Shown: positions 8,354-18,087 of the stretch, piece by piece
Numbering within the stretch: the first letter of the stretch is position 1
How the letters are laid out: every line of letters starts with the position of its first letter
Origin: Limnohabitans sp. WS1
GTDB taxonomy: Bacteria > Pseudomonadota > Gammaproteobacteria > Burkholderiales > Burkholderiaceae_C
Length of the DNA: 64,000 bases
Assembly (NCBI RefSeq): GCF_003063265.1
Contig: NZ_NERU01000003.1
Coordinates: 62,001 to 126,000, forward strand
Reading direction: 5' to 3'
Program-made: the position numbers and the translations under genes
The notes under the pieces: model-generated
Database searches by the model: none
What the model was told of the DNA's origin: nothing
Seen by the model: only the letters and a program-made list of their open reading frames with translations

Positions 8354-9283
8354 ATGCACGCTTACTACGCCGACCACTTTGTCTTGCCGCTGCCCGAAGG
8401 CCACCGATTTCCCATGCGCAAGTACAGCCGCTTGCGCGACCGGCTCACACACGAACTGCCCGGCGTGCGCATGTGCGAGGCCCCGGCCGCGAGCGACGGT
8501 GAGCTGGCGCTGGTGCACACACCCACCTACATCCAGGGTGTTGCCACGGGCAGTTTGGAGGCGGCTTTGCAGCGCGAAATCGGTTTTCCCTGGAGCCCGG
8601 CCATGGCCGAACGGGCGCGACGGTCCGTTGGGGCCACGGTGGCTGCGGCCCGCGATGCGCTGGCCCAAGGCGTGGCAGGCAACCTGGCGGGCGGCACGCA
8701 CCATGCCTATGCGCACAAGGGCGGGGGCTTTTGTGTGTTCAACGACATCGCCGTGACGGCCCGCCTGATGCAGGCCGAGGCCTGGCGGCACCACCGCCAA
8801 CAGATGAAGGTGGCGGTGATCGATTTGGACGTGCACCAGGGCAATGGCACGGCGCACATTTTTGCAAGTGACCCGAGTGTGTTCACGCTGTCGCTGCACG
8901 GCGAAAAGAACTTTCCTTTCCGCAAGGAGCTGAGCGATCTGGATGTGGGCCTGCCGGATGGCTGCACCGACGAGCCTTATTTGGAGGCCTTGCACCAGGC
9001 CCTGCAAACGCTGCAAGACCGTTTTGATCCGCAGCTGGTCATTTACCTGGCCGGAGCCGATCCGCATGAGGGCGATAGGTTGGGCCGCCTCAAATTGACG
9101 ATGGATGGCATGCAGGCGCGCGACCGGGTGGTGATGGACTGGGCCTGGCAGCGCAGGCTGCCGGTGGTGCTGTGCATGGGCGGCGGCTACGGCCACGACA
9201 TCGAGACCACGGTGCAGGTGCAAATGCAGACCTGGGATGTGGCTTTGGGCTATTGGCAACGCTGGCACAATCTCGGGCGATGA
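8354..9283 (+). CDS. Histone deacetylase family (acetoin-utilisation/amidohydrolase-like) protein
   Basis: 309-aa zinc-dependent deacetylase of the arginase/HDAC fold. Visible active-site motifs are GGTHHAYAHKGGGFCVFND (tandem His), DLDVHQGNGTA (zinc-binding Asp and His) and AGADPHEGDRLGRL (second zinc Asp), followed by GGGYG (catalytic Tyr region). Bacterial members deacetylate small acetylated amines or proteins; the substrate here is unknown. It is the first gene of a three-gene operon, its stop overlapping the next start by 4 bases (ATGA). Confidence 0.88.
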   Translation: MHAYYADHFVLPLPEGHRFPMRKYSRLRDRLTHELPGVRMCEAPAASDGELALVHTPTYIQGVATGSLEAALQREIGFPWSPAMAERARRSVGATVAAARDALAQGVAGNLAGGTHHAYAHKGGGFCVFNDIAVTARLMQAEAWRHHRQQMKVAVIDLDVHQGNGTAHIFASDPSVFTLSLHGEKNFPFRKELSDLDVGLPDGCTDEPYLEALHQALQTLQDRFDPQLVIYLAGADPHEGDRLGRLKLTMDGMQARDRVVMDWAWQRRLPVVLCMGGGYGHDIETTVQVQMQTWDVALGYWQRWHNLGR

Positions 9284-9732
9284 ACACGCCAGTCTCTCCC
9301 CCAACCAAACCCCAAGCCGACGCCCGCAGCAGCTACAAGGCGTTTCGCCCCATCAGCACCCGCTGGATGGACAACGACGTGTACGGCCATGTGAACAACG
9401 TGGTCTATTACAGCTGGTTCGACACCGCCGTGAACGCCACCCTGATCGAGCAGGGCGTGCTGGACATTCACGCCGGCACCACCATCGGTCTGGTGGTGGA
9501 AACCCAGTGTTTCTACTTCGCGCCGCTGGCTTTTCCACAAACTATTGACGCAGGCATCCGCGTGGCCAAGCTGGGCACATCCAGCGTGCGCTACGAGGTG
9601 GGCCTGTTCGCGCAAGGCGAAGACCTGACCGCCGCCCGGGGCCACTTTGTGCATGTGTATGTGGACCGCGAGACCCGCCGCCCCGTGCCCCTGCCCGCCG
9701 CACTCAAAGCATTTTTGGAGACATTGACATGA
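9280..9732 (+). CDS. Acyl-CoA thioesterase, 4-hydroxybenzoyl-CoA/YbgC hotdog family
   Basis: 150-aa hotdog-fold thioesterase that hydrolyses acyl-CoA esters. The RWMDNDVYGHVNNVVYYSWF stretch (about residues 28-47) is the diagnostic 4HBT motif with the catalytic Asp, followed by VETQCFYFAPL. It overlaps both neighbours by 4 bases (ATGA junctions at 9280 and 9729), so it is translationally coupled with the HDAC-like and nitroreductase genes. The physiological acyl-CoA is not evident. Confidence 0.88.
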   Translation: MNTPVSPPTKPQADARSSYKAFRPISTRWMDNDVYGHVNNVVYYSWFDTAVNATLIEQGVLDIHAGTTIGLVVETQCFYFAPLAFPQTIDAGIRVAKLGTSSVRYEVGLFAQGEDLTAARGHFVHVYVDRETRRPVPLPAALKAFLETLT

Positions 9733-10466
9733 GCATTTTGGACATCGGACCCCAGGTCAGCACCCGCGTGAACGATCCGGCCAGCGTGGACGCGGCCATC
9801 TTGAGCCGCTTTTCGGCCCGCGCCTACCTGCCCCAAGCGGTGGATCGCAGCGTTTTGCAAGAGGTGCTGAGCGTTGCGGCACGCTCGCCCAGCGGCACCA
9901 ACACCCAGCCCTGGAAGGTGTATGTGCTGCAAGGCGCCAAGCGCGACGAGCTGGTGGCCAAGACCTGCGCGGCACATGACGCCATCAGCGCCAACCCGGC
10001 CCTGGCCGCTGACTACGCTGAGTCTTATGACTATTACCCTGAAAAATGGGTCAGCCCCTACATCGACCGCCGCCGCGAGTGCGGTTTTGGCCTGTATGGC
10101 GTACTGGGCATTGGCAAGGGCGACAAGGGCATGATGCACGCCCAGCACCAAAAGAACTTCCGCTTTTTTGATGCGCCCGTGGGCCTGATCTTCACCATCG
10201 ACAAAGTCATGGGCCGGGGCAGCTTGCTCGACTACGGCATGTTCTTGCAAAGCATCATGGTGGCCGCCCGCTCGCGTGGCCTGCACACCTGCCCGCAAGC
10301 GGCGTGGAACGGTTTTTCCAAAATCATCTTGCCGCTGGTCGGCGCGGGTGAGAACGAAATGGTGGTCTGCGGCATGTCGCTGGGTTATGCCGACGAAGCA
10401 GCGCTGGTCAACACCTTCGAGACCACCCGCGTGCCGGCCCAAGACTTCACCCACTGGGTGGACTGA
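9729..10466 (+). CDS. Nitroreductase family protein
   Basis: 245-aa FMN-dependent NAD(P)H oxidoreductase. Family hallmarks are the N-terminal RFSARAYLPQAVDR (FMN phosphate contact), ARSPSGTNTQPWKVYVL, the central DYGMFLQSIMVAARSRGLHTCPQ helix and the GMSLGYAD segment before the C-terminus. Nitroreductases reduce nitroaromatics, quinones or enones; the true substrate is unknown. It is the last gene of the operon starting at 8354. The decayed Liv transporter begins six bases after its stop, suggesting that a deletion brought the two together. Confidence 0.88.
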   Translation: MSILDIGPQVSTRVNDPASVDAAILSRFSARAYLPQAVDRSVLQEVLSVAARSPSGTNTQPWKVYVLQGAKRDELVAKTCAAHDAISANPALAADYAESYDYYPEKWVSPYIDRRRECGFGLYGVLGIGKGDKGMMHAQHQKNFRFFDAPVGLIFTIDKVMGRGSLLDYGMFLQSIMVAARSRGLHTCPQAAWNGFSKIILPLVGAGENEMVVCGMSLGYADEAALVNTFETTRVPAQDFTHWVD

Positions 10467-10471
10467 CTTTT

Positions 10472-11503
10472 TTGGCCGTGGTGCTGGTTTGGCGGCCGCA
10501 GGGCCTGGCCGGGTCGGCCGCGCATGCCGAGCAACGCGAAAGCGTGCCGGTGTTTGCGCTGTGGCCTGTGGCGGGCTGGGGCCGGGCGCTGTTTGTGGCG
10601 GTCTTTGTGGGCCTGACGCTGCTGGCTTGGGGGCAGGGCGACTACGGTCGCAGCTTGGCCGAAGACGTGATGGTGATGTTGTTGTTTGGCCTGAGCCTGC
10701 AGTGGATGATGGCTTTGGGCGGTCTGGTCAGCTTTGGCCATGCGGCGTTTTTTGCACTGGGCGCTTATGGCGCGGCGCTGTCGCACCTGCACTGGGGTGC
10801 GGGTTTGCCTGCAGCTTTGGCATCCGGCATGGCGCTGGCGCTGGCCGTGGCTTTGGCCTTTGGCGCTTTGGTGGTGCGCAGCAGCGGGGTGTACCTGGCC
10901 ATGCTGTCTCTGGCGCTGGCGCAAATGATTTGGGCGGGGGCCACGCAGTGGGTGGGCTTGACCGGAGGCGACAACGGCCTGATCGGCCTGCGTTTGATCG
11001 CCCCCGAGTCGCGTGCACTGTGGGACGCCGCGCTGAGCGTCTTCATGCTGTTGGCCATCGTCGGCATGGCCCGCGTGGCCCGCTCCAGCCGGGGCGCAGC
11101 TCTGCAGGCTGTGCGCGATGCCCCGCTGCGGGCAGCCGCCAGCGGTTTGCCGGTGCAGGCTTTGCGCTAACAGGTGTTTGTGGCCAGCGCCACTTTGGCA
11201 GGCCTGGCCGGGGGCTTGTGGGCCGCATTCAAAGGCGCGGTGTTTCCGTCGGTGGCTTCGGTCGCCATGTCGGTGGACGCTTTGCTGGTCATCTTGCTGG
11301 GCGGCGTGCACCAGTTGTGGGGCTCGGCCGTGGGCAGTGCTTTGCTGGTTTGGGGCGGGGCCGAGCTGGGGCAGGGCCTGGATTATTGGCGCGGTGTTTT
11401 GGGCCTGGTCATCATGTTGGTGATGGTGCTGGCCCCCAGTGGCGTGCTGGGTGGGTTGCAGATGCTGTTGGCCCGCTTTGCTTCCAAGAGGAGCCTCGCA
11501 TGA
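10472..11503 (+). pseudogene. livM: Disrupted branched-chain amino-acid ABC transporter permease (LivH tail joined to LivM)
   Basis: The reading frame opens with VVLVWRPQGLAG, which is the usual extreme C-terminus of LivH, and runs on into a LivM-type permease (GLVSFGHAAFFALGAYGAA, VVRSSGVYLAMLSLALAQM, LTGGDNGL). An in-frame TAA at 11168-11170 interrupts it within the conserved stretch ...PVQALR*QVFVASATLAGLAGG, after which the same frame continues with clear LivM sequence to 11503. Most of LivH is missing, so at least two lesions affect the membrane component. The TAA could be a sequencing error, but the missing LivH could not. It overlaps livG by 4 bases. Confidence 0.85.
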
Positions 11504-12335
11504 GCCGTGGAACAGTTTTGCAGGTCAGCGGTCTGACCAAGCATTTTGGCGGTGTGCGGGCGCTGGACGGTGTGGATTTCTCTGTGCCCGCAGGCCAGTG
11601 CGTGGCCCTGATCGGCCCCAACGGCGCGGGCAAGTCAACCTGTTTTGCATGCTTGGCGGGCCAGCAGGTGCCCACCGCGGGTGAGGTGTTGTGGCAAGGC
11701 CAGTCGCTGTTGGGCAAACCGCCTGCCGAGCGCCAGCGCTTGGGCGTGGCGCGCACCTTTCAGGTGGCGCAAACCTTCGAGGCGCTCACGGTGCTGCAAA
11801 ACATCCAGCTGGTGCTGCGCCAATGGCCTGGTGGGACCGGCTGGATCGCCGTCAACCCGAGCGGGCGCTGCGCTTGGCCGCGCAAGCGGGCTTGCAAGCC
11901 CAGGCCCACGCCACCGTGGCCGATTTGCCTTACGGTGCCAAAAAACGCCTGGAGCTGGCCATGGCGCTGGCGGGCTTGCCGGACGCTGTGCCTGGCTCCG
12001 GGGCAGACCAAGATGCACACGCAGCCCCGTCCTTGCTGCTGCTGGACGAGCCCGCTGCCGGTCTCGCCCTGGCCGAGCGGGCCGACATGATGGCGCTGGT
12101 GCGCCAGGTGGCCTCGCAAGGCGTGACGGTGCTCTACACCGAGCACAACATGGACGCCGTATTCGGCGTGGCAGACAGGGTGCTGGTGCTGATGCAAGGC
12201 CGCTTGGTGGCCGACGGCCTGCCCGACGTGGTGGCGCAAGACCCGCAGGTGCGCGAGCGCTACCTGGGGATGGATTTCGATCTGAACGCCAACGTGAATA
12301 CCGATCCGAAAGGCCTGCACGATGCTCAAGGTTGA
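11500..12335 (+). pseudogene. livG: Frameshifted ABC transporter ATPase LivG
   Basis: ATP-binding subunit of a Liv-type transporter, split between two frames. The first frame (ATG 11500) encodes LTKHFGGVRALDGVDF, Walker A GPNGAGKST and the Q-loop region ARTFQVAQTFEALTVLQNIQ, then loses sense near 11820-11830. The ABC signature region (LPYGAKKRLELAMALAG), Walker B LLLLDEP and the H-loop YTEHNMD continue in the next frame up to 12335. A single missing base (or two extra) near 11825 explains it. Together with the broken permease this points to a decaying locus. Its end overlaps livF by 14 bases. Confidence 0.85.
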
Positions 12336-12972
12336 AGGCCTGAACGCCTGGTATGGCCAAGCCCAGGCCTTGTTCGACGTGAGTTTGTCGGTGGGCGAGG
12401 GCGAGTTGGTCGTCATTCAGGGCCTGAACGGCGCGGGCAAATCCACGCTGCTGCAAAGCCTGATCGGCATCGGTCCCCGGGCCCAAGGCCGTATCACCTG
12501 GCAAAACGAACCCATCCAAACCTGGCCCGCGCACCGACGCGCCCGTGCAGGCTTGGGTTTTGTGGCCGAGGACCGGCGTTTGTTTACCGGCTTGTCGGTG
12601 AAAGAAAACCTCTGGATCGCCGCACCCTCGGGTTCAAGCGCTCAGGCCATGCCCGCGCAGCGGTTTGAGCGCGTGATGGCTTTGTTTCCCCAGCTGCAAA
12701 CCATGCTGCATCGCCCGGCAAGCCAAATGAGCGGGGGGGAGCAGCAAATGCTGGCGCTGGCCCGCACCCTCATGACCGGCCCGCGCCTTTTGCTGCTGGA
12801 CGAGCCTTGTGAGGGCATCGCCCCGGTGTTGGTGGCGGCCATGCGTGACGCGCTGCTGCAGCTGGCCCGCGAAGGCGTGGCCATGCTGGTGGCCGAGCAA
12901 AACAACATCCTGGCCCGGCATGCGCAGCGGGTGCTGGTGCTGACCAGCGGGCGCATCGATTCGGCGGCATGA
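12322..12972 (+). CDS. livF: Branched-chain amino-acid type ABC transporter ATPase LivF (intact)
   Basis: 216-aa nucleotide-binding subunit. Walker A GLNGAGKST, the Q-loop region AEDRRLFTGLSVKENL, signature MSGGEQQ, Walker B LLLLDEP and H-loop AEQNN are all intact, and the order matches LivF. The protein is somewhat shorter than the typical 233-240 aa, ending soon after the GRI motif. Its permease and partner ATPase (livM, livG) are broken immediately upstream and no binding protein is nearby, so it probably has no functional complex unless it serves another permease. Confidence 0.88.
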   Translation: MLKVEGLNAWYGQAQALFDVSLSVGEGELVVIQGLNGAGKSTLLQSLIGIGPRAQGRITWQNEPIQTWPAHRRARAGLGFVAEDRRLFTGLSVKENLWIAAPSGSSAQAMPAQRFERVMALFPQLQTMLHRPASQMSGGEQQMLALARTLMTGPRLLLLDEPCEGIAPVLVAAMRDALLQLAREGVAMLVAEQNNILARHAQRVLVLTSGRIDSAA

Positions 12973-12989
12973 GCCCCGCTTGACGGGGC
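12973..12989 (+). terminator. GC-rich hairpin after livF (weak terminator)
   Basis: GCCCCG-CTTGA-CGGGGC begins at the livF stop codon's edge. It lacks a T-tract, so termination would be factor-assisted or weak. Confidence 0.35.
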
Positions 12990-13050
12990 AGGGCATCCTT
13001 TACACTGCCTCACCACAAGGAGCGGCATCAGCTGCCAGAGACAACACACC

Positions 13051-14235
13051 ATGATCATCACCAGCCTGCTTGACACCGACCTGTACAAATTCACCATGAT
13101 GCAGGTCGTGCTGCACCAGTTTCCGGGGGCGCAGGTCGAATACAAGTTCAAGTGCCGCAACCCGGGCGTGCCTTTGGCTTTGTATGTCGATGAAATTCGG
13201 CAAGAAATCTGTTCCTTGTGCAGCTTGAGCTTCAAGGAGGCTGAGCTTCAATACCTCCGGTCGCTGCGGTTCATCAAAAGCGACTTTGTCGATTTTTTGG
13301 CCCTGTTCAAACTCAATGAAAAATACATCGAGGTCTTGCCCCTGCCTTCGGGTGAGATCGATGTCTCGATTCGTGGGCCTTGGCTGCACACCATCTTGTT
13401 TGAAATTCCCGTGCTGGCCATCGTCAACGAGGTCTACTTTCGCAACACCCAAAAGGTGCCTGACCTGATGGAGGGTCGACGCCGTTTGGAGACGAAGATC
13501 AACCAACTGCATGCACCGGGTCTGGAGACGCTCAAGATCGCCGACTACGGCACCCGTCGCCGCTTTTCTCGCGCTTGGCACGAAGAGGTATTGCGTGTCA
13601 TGTCGGCCCGTTTGGGCACTGGGCCCGATGGGCAATTTGCGGGCACCAGCAATGTCTACTACGCGTACCTGCTCAAAATGACGCCCTTGGGCACCATGGC
13701 CCATGAATACCTGCAAGCCGCACAGGCACTGGGTCCACGCTTGCGAGACAGCCAAGTCTTTGCTTTTGAATCATGGGCCAAAGAGTACCGTGGTGATCTG
13801 GGCATTGCCCTGAGCGATGTGTATGGGTTTAACGCTTTTTTGCGCGATTTTGATTTGTATTTTTGCAAGTTGTTTGATGGTGCTCGCCATGACAGTGGTG
13901 ACCCGTTCAGCTGGGGCGAGCGCATGATTGCGCACTACCAGCAAAACCGGGTCGACCCTAAAACCAAGACGCTGATTTACAGCGATGGCTTGACCATTCC
14001 CCGAACCATCGAATTGTTTGAGCAATTCAGAGGACGGTGCCAACTCGCTTTTGGCGTGGGCACCAACCTGACCAACGATCTGGGCTATGAACCTCTGCAA
14101 ATTGTCATCAAAATGACCCGTTGTAACGGTCAGCCTGTGGCCAAATTGTCGGATTCACCGGGCAAAGGCATGTGTGACGACGAAAAGTATTTGGCCTATT
14201 TGCGCCAAGTGTTCGAGATCAACCCCATCAACTGA
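13051..14235 (+). CDS. pncB: Nicotinate phosphoribosyltransferase
   Basis: Converts nicotinate and PRPP to nicotinate mononucleotide in NAD salvage, cytosolic. 394 aa as in E. coli PncB (400). It starts [18 protein letters not shown], the invariant family N-terminus, and carries the GTSNVYYAY loop, the phosphorylated-His region GTMAHE (His about 218), the RHDSGDP motif and SDGLTIP. It sits downstream of the Liv remnant but is separated by 78 bases with its own likely promoter (TTTACACTGCC region), so it should be independently expressed. Confidence 0.96.
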   Translation: MIITSLLDTDLYKFTMMQVVLHQFPGAQVEYKFKCRNPGVPLALYVDEIRQEICSLCSLSFKEAELQYLRSLRFIKSDFVDFLALFKLNEKYIEVLPLPSGEIDVSIRGPWLHTILFEIPVLAIVNEVYFRNTQKVPDLMEGRRRLETKINQLHAPGLETLKIADYGTRRRFSRAWHEEVLRVMSARLGTGPDGQFAGTSNVYYAYLLKMTPLGTMAHEYLQAAQALGPRLRDSQVFAFESWAKEYRGDLGIALSDVYGFNAFLRDFDLYFCKLFDGARHDSGDPFSWGERMIAHYQQNRVDPKTKTLIYSDGLTIPRTIELFEQFRGRCQLAFGVGTNLTNDLGYEPLQIVIKMTRCNGQPVAKLSDSPGKGMCDDEKYLAYLRQVFEINPIN

Positions 14236-14288
14236 CCGACACTCGCAGGCCGTTAACATAGCGCACCAATTCACAGGAGATTTTCATC

Positions 14289-15710
14289 ATGAAGCGATGG
14301 GGTAAGCGGTGGACCGCGTGGCTGGCTATGCCGCTGTTGTTGTTGTCCGGAGGGGCTTTTGCTGCCGACTTTGATGGCGCTCAGTTGTCGGTGATGTGGG
14401 GCGTGCCATTCGCAGGCATTTTGTTGTCGATTGCCTTGATGCCTTTGCTTTTGCCGAATTTTTGGCACCACCATTACGGCAAAGTCGCCGCCGCTTGGGG
14501 CTTGGCTTTCCTCGTGCCTTTTGCCATGGTGTTCGGTCCTGCCGCGGCAGGTGCGAACACGGTGCACGCCCTGTTCGCCGAATACATCCCTTTCATCATC
14601 TTGCTCACGGCCTTGTTCACCGTGTCGGGCGGCATTTTCATCCGTGGCAACTTGCACGGCAGCCCAGGCCTGAACACCGCCATCTTGGGGATTGGGGCCG
14701 TGCTGGCCAGTTTCATGGGCACCACAGGTGCATCCATGCTGTTGATCCGGCCACTCATTCGCGCCAACGACAACCGCAAGCATGTGGCCCATGTTGTGGT
14801 GTTTTTCATCTTCATCGTCTCTAATGCTGGCGGCTCCTTGACGCCTTTGGGCGATCCCCCCTTGTTTTTGGGTTTCTTGAAGGGCGTTGACTTCTTCTGG
14901 ACTGTCAAAACCATCTTCCCCGAGACACTGTTCTTGGTGGGCAGCTTGCTCGCCATCTTCTTTGCGCTGGACTCCTGGTACTACCACCGCCGTGAAGAGG
15001 TGTTGCCGCAAGATCCAACACCAGACTCGAAAGCGATTGGTTTTGATGGGGCCATCAACTTCTGGCTGCTGGCAGCCGTTGTAGGCTTGGTGCTGATGAG
15101 CGGTTTCTGGAAGTCGCCCGTGTCTTTCAACATCTACGGCACCGAAGTCGGTTTGCCGGGCGTTTTGCGCGATCTGGGTCTGGTGGCCTTGACCATTTTG
15201 TCTCTCAAGATCACACCCGCCAAGGTGCATGCGGACAACCAATTCGGTTGGGCACCCATGGCCGAAGTGGCCAAGTTGTTTGCCGGGATTTTCCTGACCA
15301 TCATTCCGGTCATCGCCATGCTCAAGGCAGGTGTCAACGGCCCATTTGGTGCGGTGGTTCAAGCAGTGACCCAGCCCGATGGCAGTCCCGACGTGATGAT
15401 GTACTTCTGGATCACGGGCGCTTTGAGTTCATTCCTCGACAACGCCCCCACTTATTTGGTGTTCTTCAACACCGCAGGCGGTGACCCGCAGGTGCTGATG
15501 ACCACCTTGGCCCCGACGCTGGCCGCCATTTCGGCCGGTGCCGTGTTTATGGGCGCCAACACCTACATCGGCAATGCGCCCAATTTGATGGTCAAGGCCA
15601 TCGCCGAAGACCGTGGCGTGAAAATGCCCAGCTTCTTTGGTTACATGTTGTGGTCGGGCGCTGTCCTGATTCCGTTGTTCGTTGTCATGAGTTTCATCTG
15701 GTTCAAGTGA
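14289..15710 (+). CDS. Sodium:proton antiporter (NhaD/ion-transporter superfamily)
   Basis: 473-aa polytopic inner-membrane protein with about 12 helices and a cleavable-looking N-terminal segment (ending SGGAFAADF). Conserved features include FMGTTGASMLLIRPLIRAN, SNAGGSLTPLGDPPLFLGF and, in the second half, GALSSFLDNAPTYLVFF and MGANTYIGNAPN. The two paired half-helical Asn/Gly-rich motifs are typical of the IT superfamily Na+/H+ antiporters. CAGGAGA precedes the ATG. It heads a four-gene operon: its TGA overlaps the next ATG by one base. Confidence 0.88.
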   Translation: MKRWGKRWTAWLAMPLLLLSGGAFAADFDGAQLSVMWGVPFAGILLSIALMPLLLPNFWHHHYGKVAAAWGLAFLVPFAMVFGPAAAGANTVHALFAEYIPFIILLTALFTVSGGIFIRGNLHGSPGLNTAILGIGAVLASFMGTTGASMLLIRPLIRANDNRKHVAHVVVFFIFIVSNAGGSLTPLGDPPLFLGFLKGVDFFWTVKTIFPETLFLVGSLLAIFFALDSWYYHRREEVLPQDPTPDSKAIGFDGAINFWLLAAVVGLVLMSGFWKSPVSFNIYGTEVGLPGVLRDLGLVALTILSLKITPAKVHADNQFGWAPMAEVAKLFAGIFLTIIPVIAMLKAGVNGPFGAVVQAVTQPDGSPDVMMYFWITGALSSFLDNAPTYLVFFNTAGGDPQVLMTTLAPTLAAISAGAVFMGANTYIGNAPNLMVKAIAEDRGVKMPSFFGYMLWSGAVLIPLFVVMSFIWFK

Positions 15711-16696
15711 TGTCCAAACCTTCCATTTTGGTGGCCCGAGCCATCTTCCCCGAGGTCCTGCAGTCTTTGGCGCAGGTGTTTGAAGTCGAGAGCAACCAGG
15801 CCGACGAGGTTTGGTCTGCCGAAGAGCTGACCCGCCGCATGCAAGGCAAAGTGGGCGCATTGACCACCGGCAGCGAGCGCATCGACGTGGCGCTGCTGCA
15901 GGCCAATCCGCAGCTGCGCATCGTGGCCAATATGGCCGTGGGCTTCAACAACTTTGACGTGCCCGCCATGACCGCTGCGGGTGTGCAGGCCAGCAACACG
16001 CCCGATGTGCTGACCGAAACCACAGCCGATTTTGGCTTTGCCCTGCTCATGGCCACGGCCCGCCGCGTGACCGAGAGCGAGCACTATTTGCGTGCCGGTT
16101 TGTGGAAAAAGTGGAGCTACGACATGTTTGCCGGGGCCGAGGTGCATGGCTCGACCATCGGCATCATCGGCATGGGCCGCATCGGCCAGGGCATTGCCCG
16201 CCGCGCCGCGCATGGCTTTGGCATGAACGTGATCTATCACAACCGCAGCCGCTTGAGCGCCGAGCTCGAAGCCGAGTGCAAGGCCACTTATGTGTCCAAG
16301 CAAGAACTGCTGCAGACCGCTGACCATGTGATGCTGGTTGTGCCTTACAGCGCCGAGTCTCACCACACCATTGGCGCGGCAGAGCTGGCGCAGATTAAGC
16401 CGACCGCCACCCTGGTCAACATTGCACGCGGCGGCATTGTGGACGACGCGGCGCTCGCCAAGGCTTTGGCAGCGGGCCAAATTGCCGCCGCCGGTTTGGA
16501 TGTCTTTGAAGGCGAGCCTGCGGTTCACCCTGATTTGTTGACCGTCTCCAACGTGGTGCTCACGCCCCACATTGCCAGCAGCACGGTCAAAACCCGCAAG
16601 GCCATGGCGCAGTTGGCAGCTGACAACCTGGTGGCTTACCTGACCCGTGGTCAAGCCCTGACACCGCTGAACTCCGTGCCCGGCTCAGCTGCATGA
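15710..16696 (+). CDS. D-2-hydroxyacid dehydrogenase (glyoxylate/hydroxypyruvate reductase GhrB-like)
   Basis: 328-aa NAD(P)H-dependent reductase of glyoxylate/hydroxypyruvate or a related 2-ketoacid. The cofactor motif GIIGMGRIGQGIARR (from about residue 149), the catalytic Arg in VNIARGGIVDD, the Glu in FEGEPAVHPDLL and the His in TPHIASST are all in place. The substrate loop ANMAVGFNNFDVPA resembles GhrB rather than phosphoglycerate dehydrogenase. It is translationally coupled to the antiporter gene before it and to rmuC after it (4-base overlap). Confidence 0.9.
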   Translation: MSKPSILVARAIFPEVLQSLAQVFEVESNQADEVWSAEELTRRMQGKVGALTTGSERIDVALLQANPQLRIVANMAVGFNNFDVPAMTAAGVQASNTPDVLTETTADFGFALLMATARRVTESEHYLRAGLWKKWSYDMFAGAEVHGSTIGIIGMGRIGQGIARRAAHGFGMNVIYHNRSRLSAELEAECKATYVSKQELLQTADHVMLVVPYSAESHHTIGAAELAQIKPTATLVNIARGGIVDDAALAKALAAGQIAAAGLDVFEGEPAVHPDLLTVSNVVLTPHIASSTVKTRKAMAQLAADNLVAYLTRGQALTPLNSVPGSAA

Positions 16697-18087
16697 GTGA
16701 ATGGCTGTGGCTGGCCCTGGCCGGGTTGAACCTGCTGGGTTTGGTGCTGTTGCTGCTGCGCTCACGGGCGTCGCCCGAGGCACAGGCCAAGCAAGCTGCT
16801 GGCCAGGCCGCCGAGCAAGCCGCCTGGCTGCAACATCAGTTTGCAGCTCTGCAGGCCCAAACCGAGCGTTTGGAGCGCGAACTGCGCAGCGAAATCAGCC
16901 AGTCTGGTGTGCAAGGCCGACAAGAGGCCATGCACACCCTCACGCTGTTCCAGCAATCGCTGCTGCAGCAAAGCGCCGAAGCGACCCGCACCCAAAACCA
17001 GCAAATTGACGCGCTGGCCCAACAGCTGGCCTTGCTGCAAAAAAGCCTGACCGACAGCCTGGCCCAGCAAGTCAATGCACTGTCTGAGGCGAATGCCCGA
17101 CGTCTGACCGAAATGCGCGGCACCATGGAAACCCAGCTGTCGCAGCTGCAGCAAAGCAACGCTGCCAAGCTCGATGAAATGCGCCAGACAGTGGACGAAA
17201 AACTCCAGGCCACCTTGCAAGCCCGTTTGGGCGAGAGCTTCAAACAAGTGGCCGAGCGCCTTGAGCAGGTGCACAAAGGCCTGGGCGAAATGCACACCCT
17301 GGCGCAAGGCGTGGGCGACCTCAAGCACCTGCTGACCAACGTCAAGACCCGAGGCATGTTTGGCGAGGCACAACTGGCCTCTCTGCTCGAACAAGTCCTC
17401 ACGCCTGAGCAATACGCCGTGCAGGTGGCCACGCGGCCTGGCGACAAAAACCGGGTGGACTTTGCGATTCGCTTGCCTGGCCGGTCTGAAAGCGGCCAGC
17501 CGGTGTGGTTGCCGATTGACGCCAAGTTTCCCAACGAAGACTACGAGCGCCTGCTCGAGGCCCAAGGCCGCGCTGACCCTGTGCAGGCCGAGCTGTGTGC
17601 CAAGGCGTTGGAAGCACGCATCAAGCTTGAAGCCAAATCGATCGCTGAAAAATACCTGGAGCCGCCGCACACCACCGACTTTGCGGTCATGTTTTTGCCG
17701 ACCGAAGGGCTCTATGCCGAGGTACTGCGTCGCCCAGGCCTGATGGAAACCCTGCAGCGCGACCACCGCGTGACATTGGCCGGTCCCACCAACCTGATGG
17801 CCATGCTGAACGCTTTGCAAATGGGCTTTCGAACCCTGTCGCTTGAAAAACGATCCAGCGAAGTCTGGCAGGTGCTGGGTGCGGTCAAGACCGAGTTTGG
17901 CAAGTTTGGCGATGTGCTGACCAAGGTGCGCAACCAGACCCAGACGGTGCTCAACACATTGGACCAAGCACAAACCCGAAGTAACGTCATGAGCCGCGCT
18001 CTGCGCCAGGTGGATGCGCTGCCCGAGCTGCAAGCGCAAGCACTTTTGCCCAGCGGGCCGGATCTCGCGCAAGAGGAGAACAAGTGA
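16693..18087 (+). CDS. rmuC: DNA recombination protein RmuC
   Basis: 464-aa protein limiting genome rearrangement at inverted repeats. It has one N-terminal membrane helix (WLALAGLNLLGLVLLLL), a long Gln/Ala/Glu-rich coiled coil over about residues 30-200, and the C-terminal RmuC nuclease-like domain with TRGMFGEAQL, LPIDAKFPNEDYERL, FAVMFLPTEGLYAEV and GPTNLMAMLNALQMGFRTL. The length and order match the family. Starts and stops overlap neighbours by 4 bases on each side (ATGA and GTGA), placing it in the antiporter-ghr-rmuC-MFS operon. Confidence 0.93.
   Translation: MSEWLWLALAGLNLLGLVLLLLRSRASPEAQAKQAAGQAAEQAAWLQHQFAALQAQTERLERELRSEISQSGVQGRQEAMHTLTLFQQSLLQQSAEATRTQNQQIDALAQQLALLQKSLTDSLAQQVNALSEANARRLTEMRGTMETQLSQLQQSNAAKLDEMRQTVDEKLQATLQARLGESFKQVAERLEQVHKGLGEMHTLAQGVGDLKHLLTNVKTRGMFGEAQLASLLEQVLTPEQYAVQVATRPGDKNRVDFAIRLPGRSESGQPVWLPIDAKFPNEDYERLLEAQGRADPVQAELCAKALEARIKLEAKSIAEKYLEPPHTTDFAVMFLPTEGLYAEVLRRPGLMETLQRDHRVTLAGPTNLMAMLNALQMGFRTLSLEKRSSEVWQVLGAVKTEFGKFGDVLTKVRNQTQTVLNTLDQAQTRSNVMSRALRQVDALPELQAQALLPSGPDLAQEENK

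Noticed and set aside
11168..11170. Reading the livM TAA as the natural end of a short permease
   Set aside because: The same frame continues directly with conserved LivM sequence for another 110 codons up to the livG start.
10276..12090. 604-codon plus-strand frame across the Liv region
   Set aside because: Only the part after 11500 is real (the livG start); the rest is out of frame with the nitroreductase and permease and has no sense.
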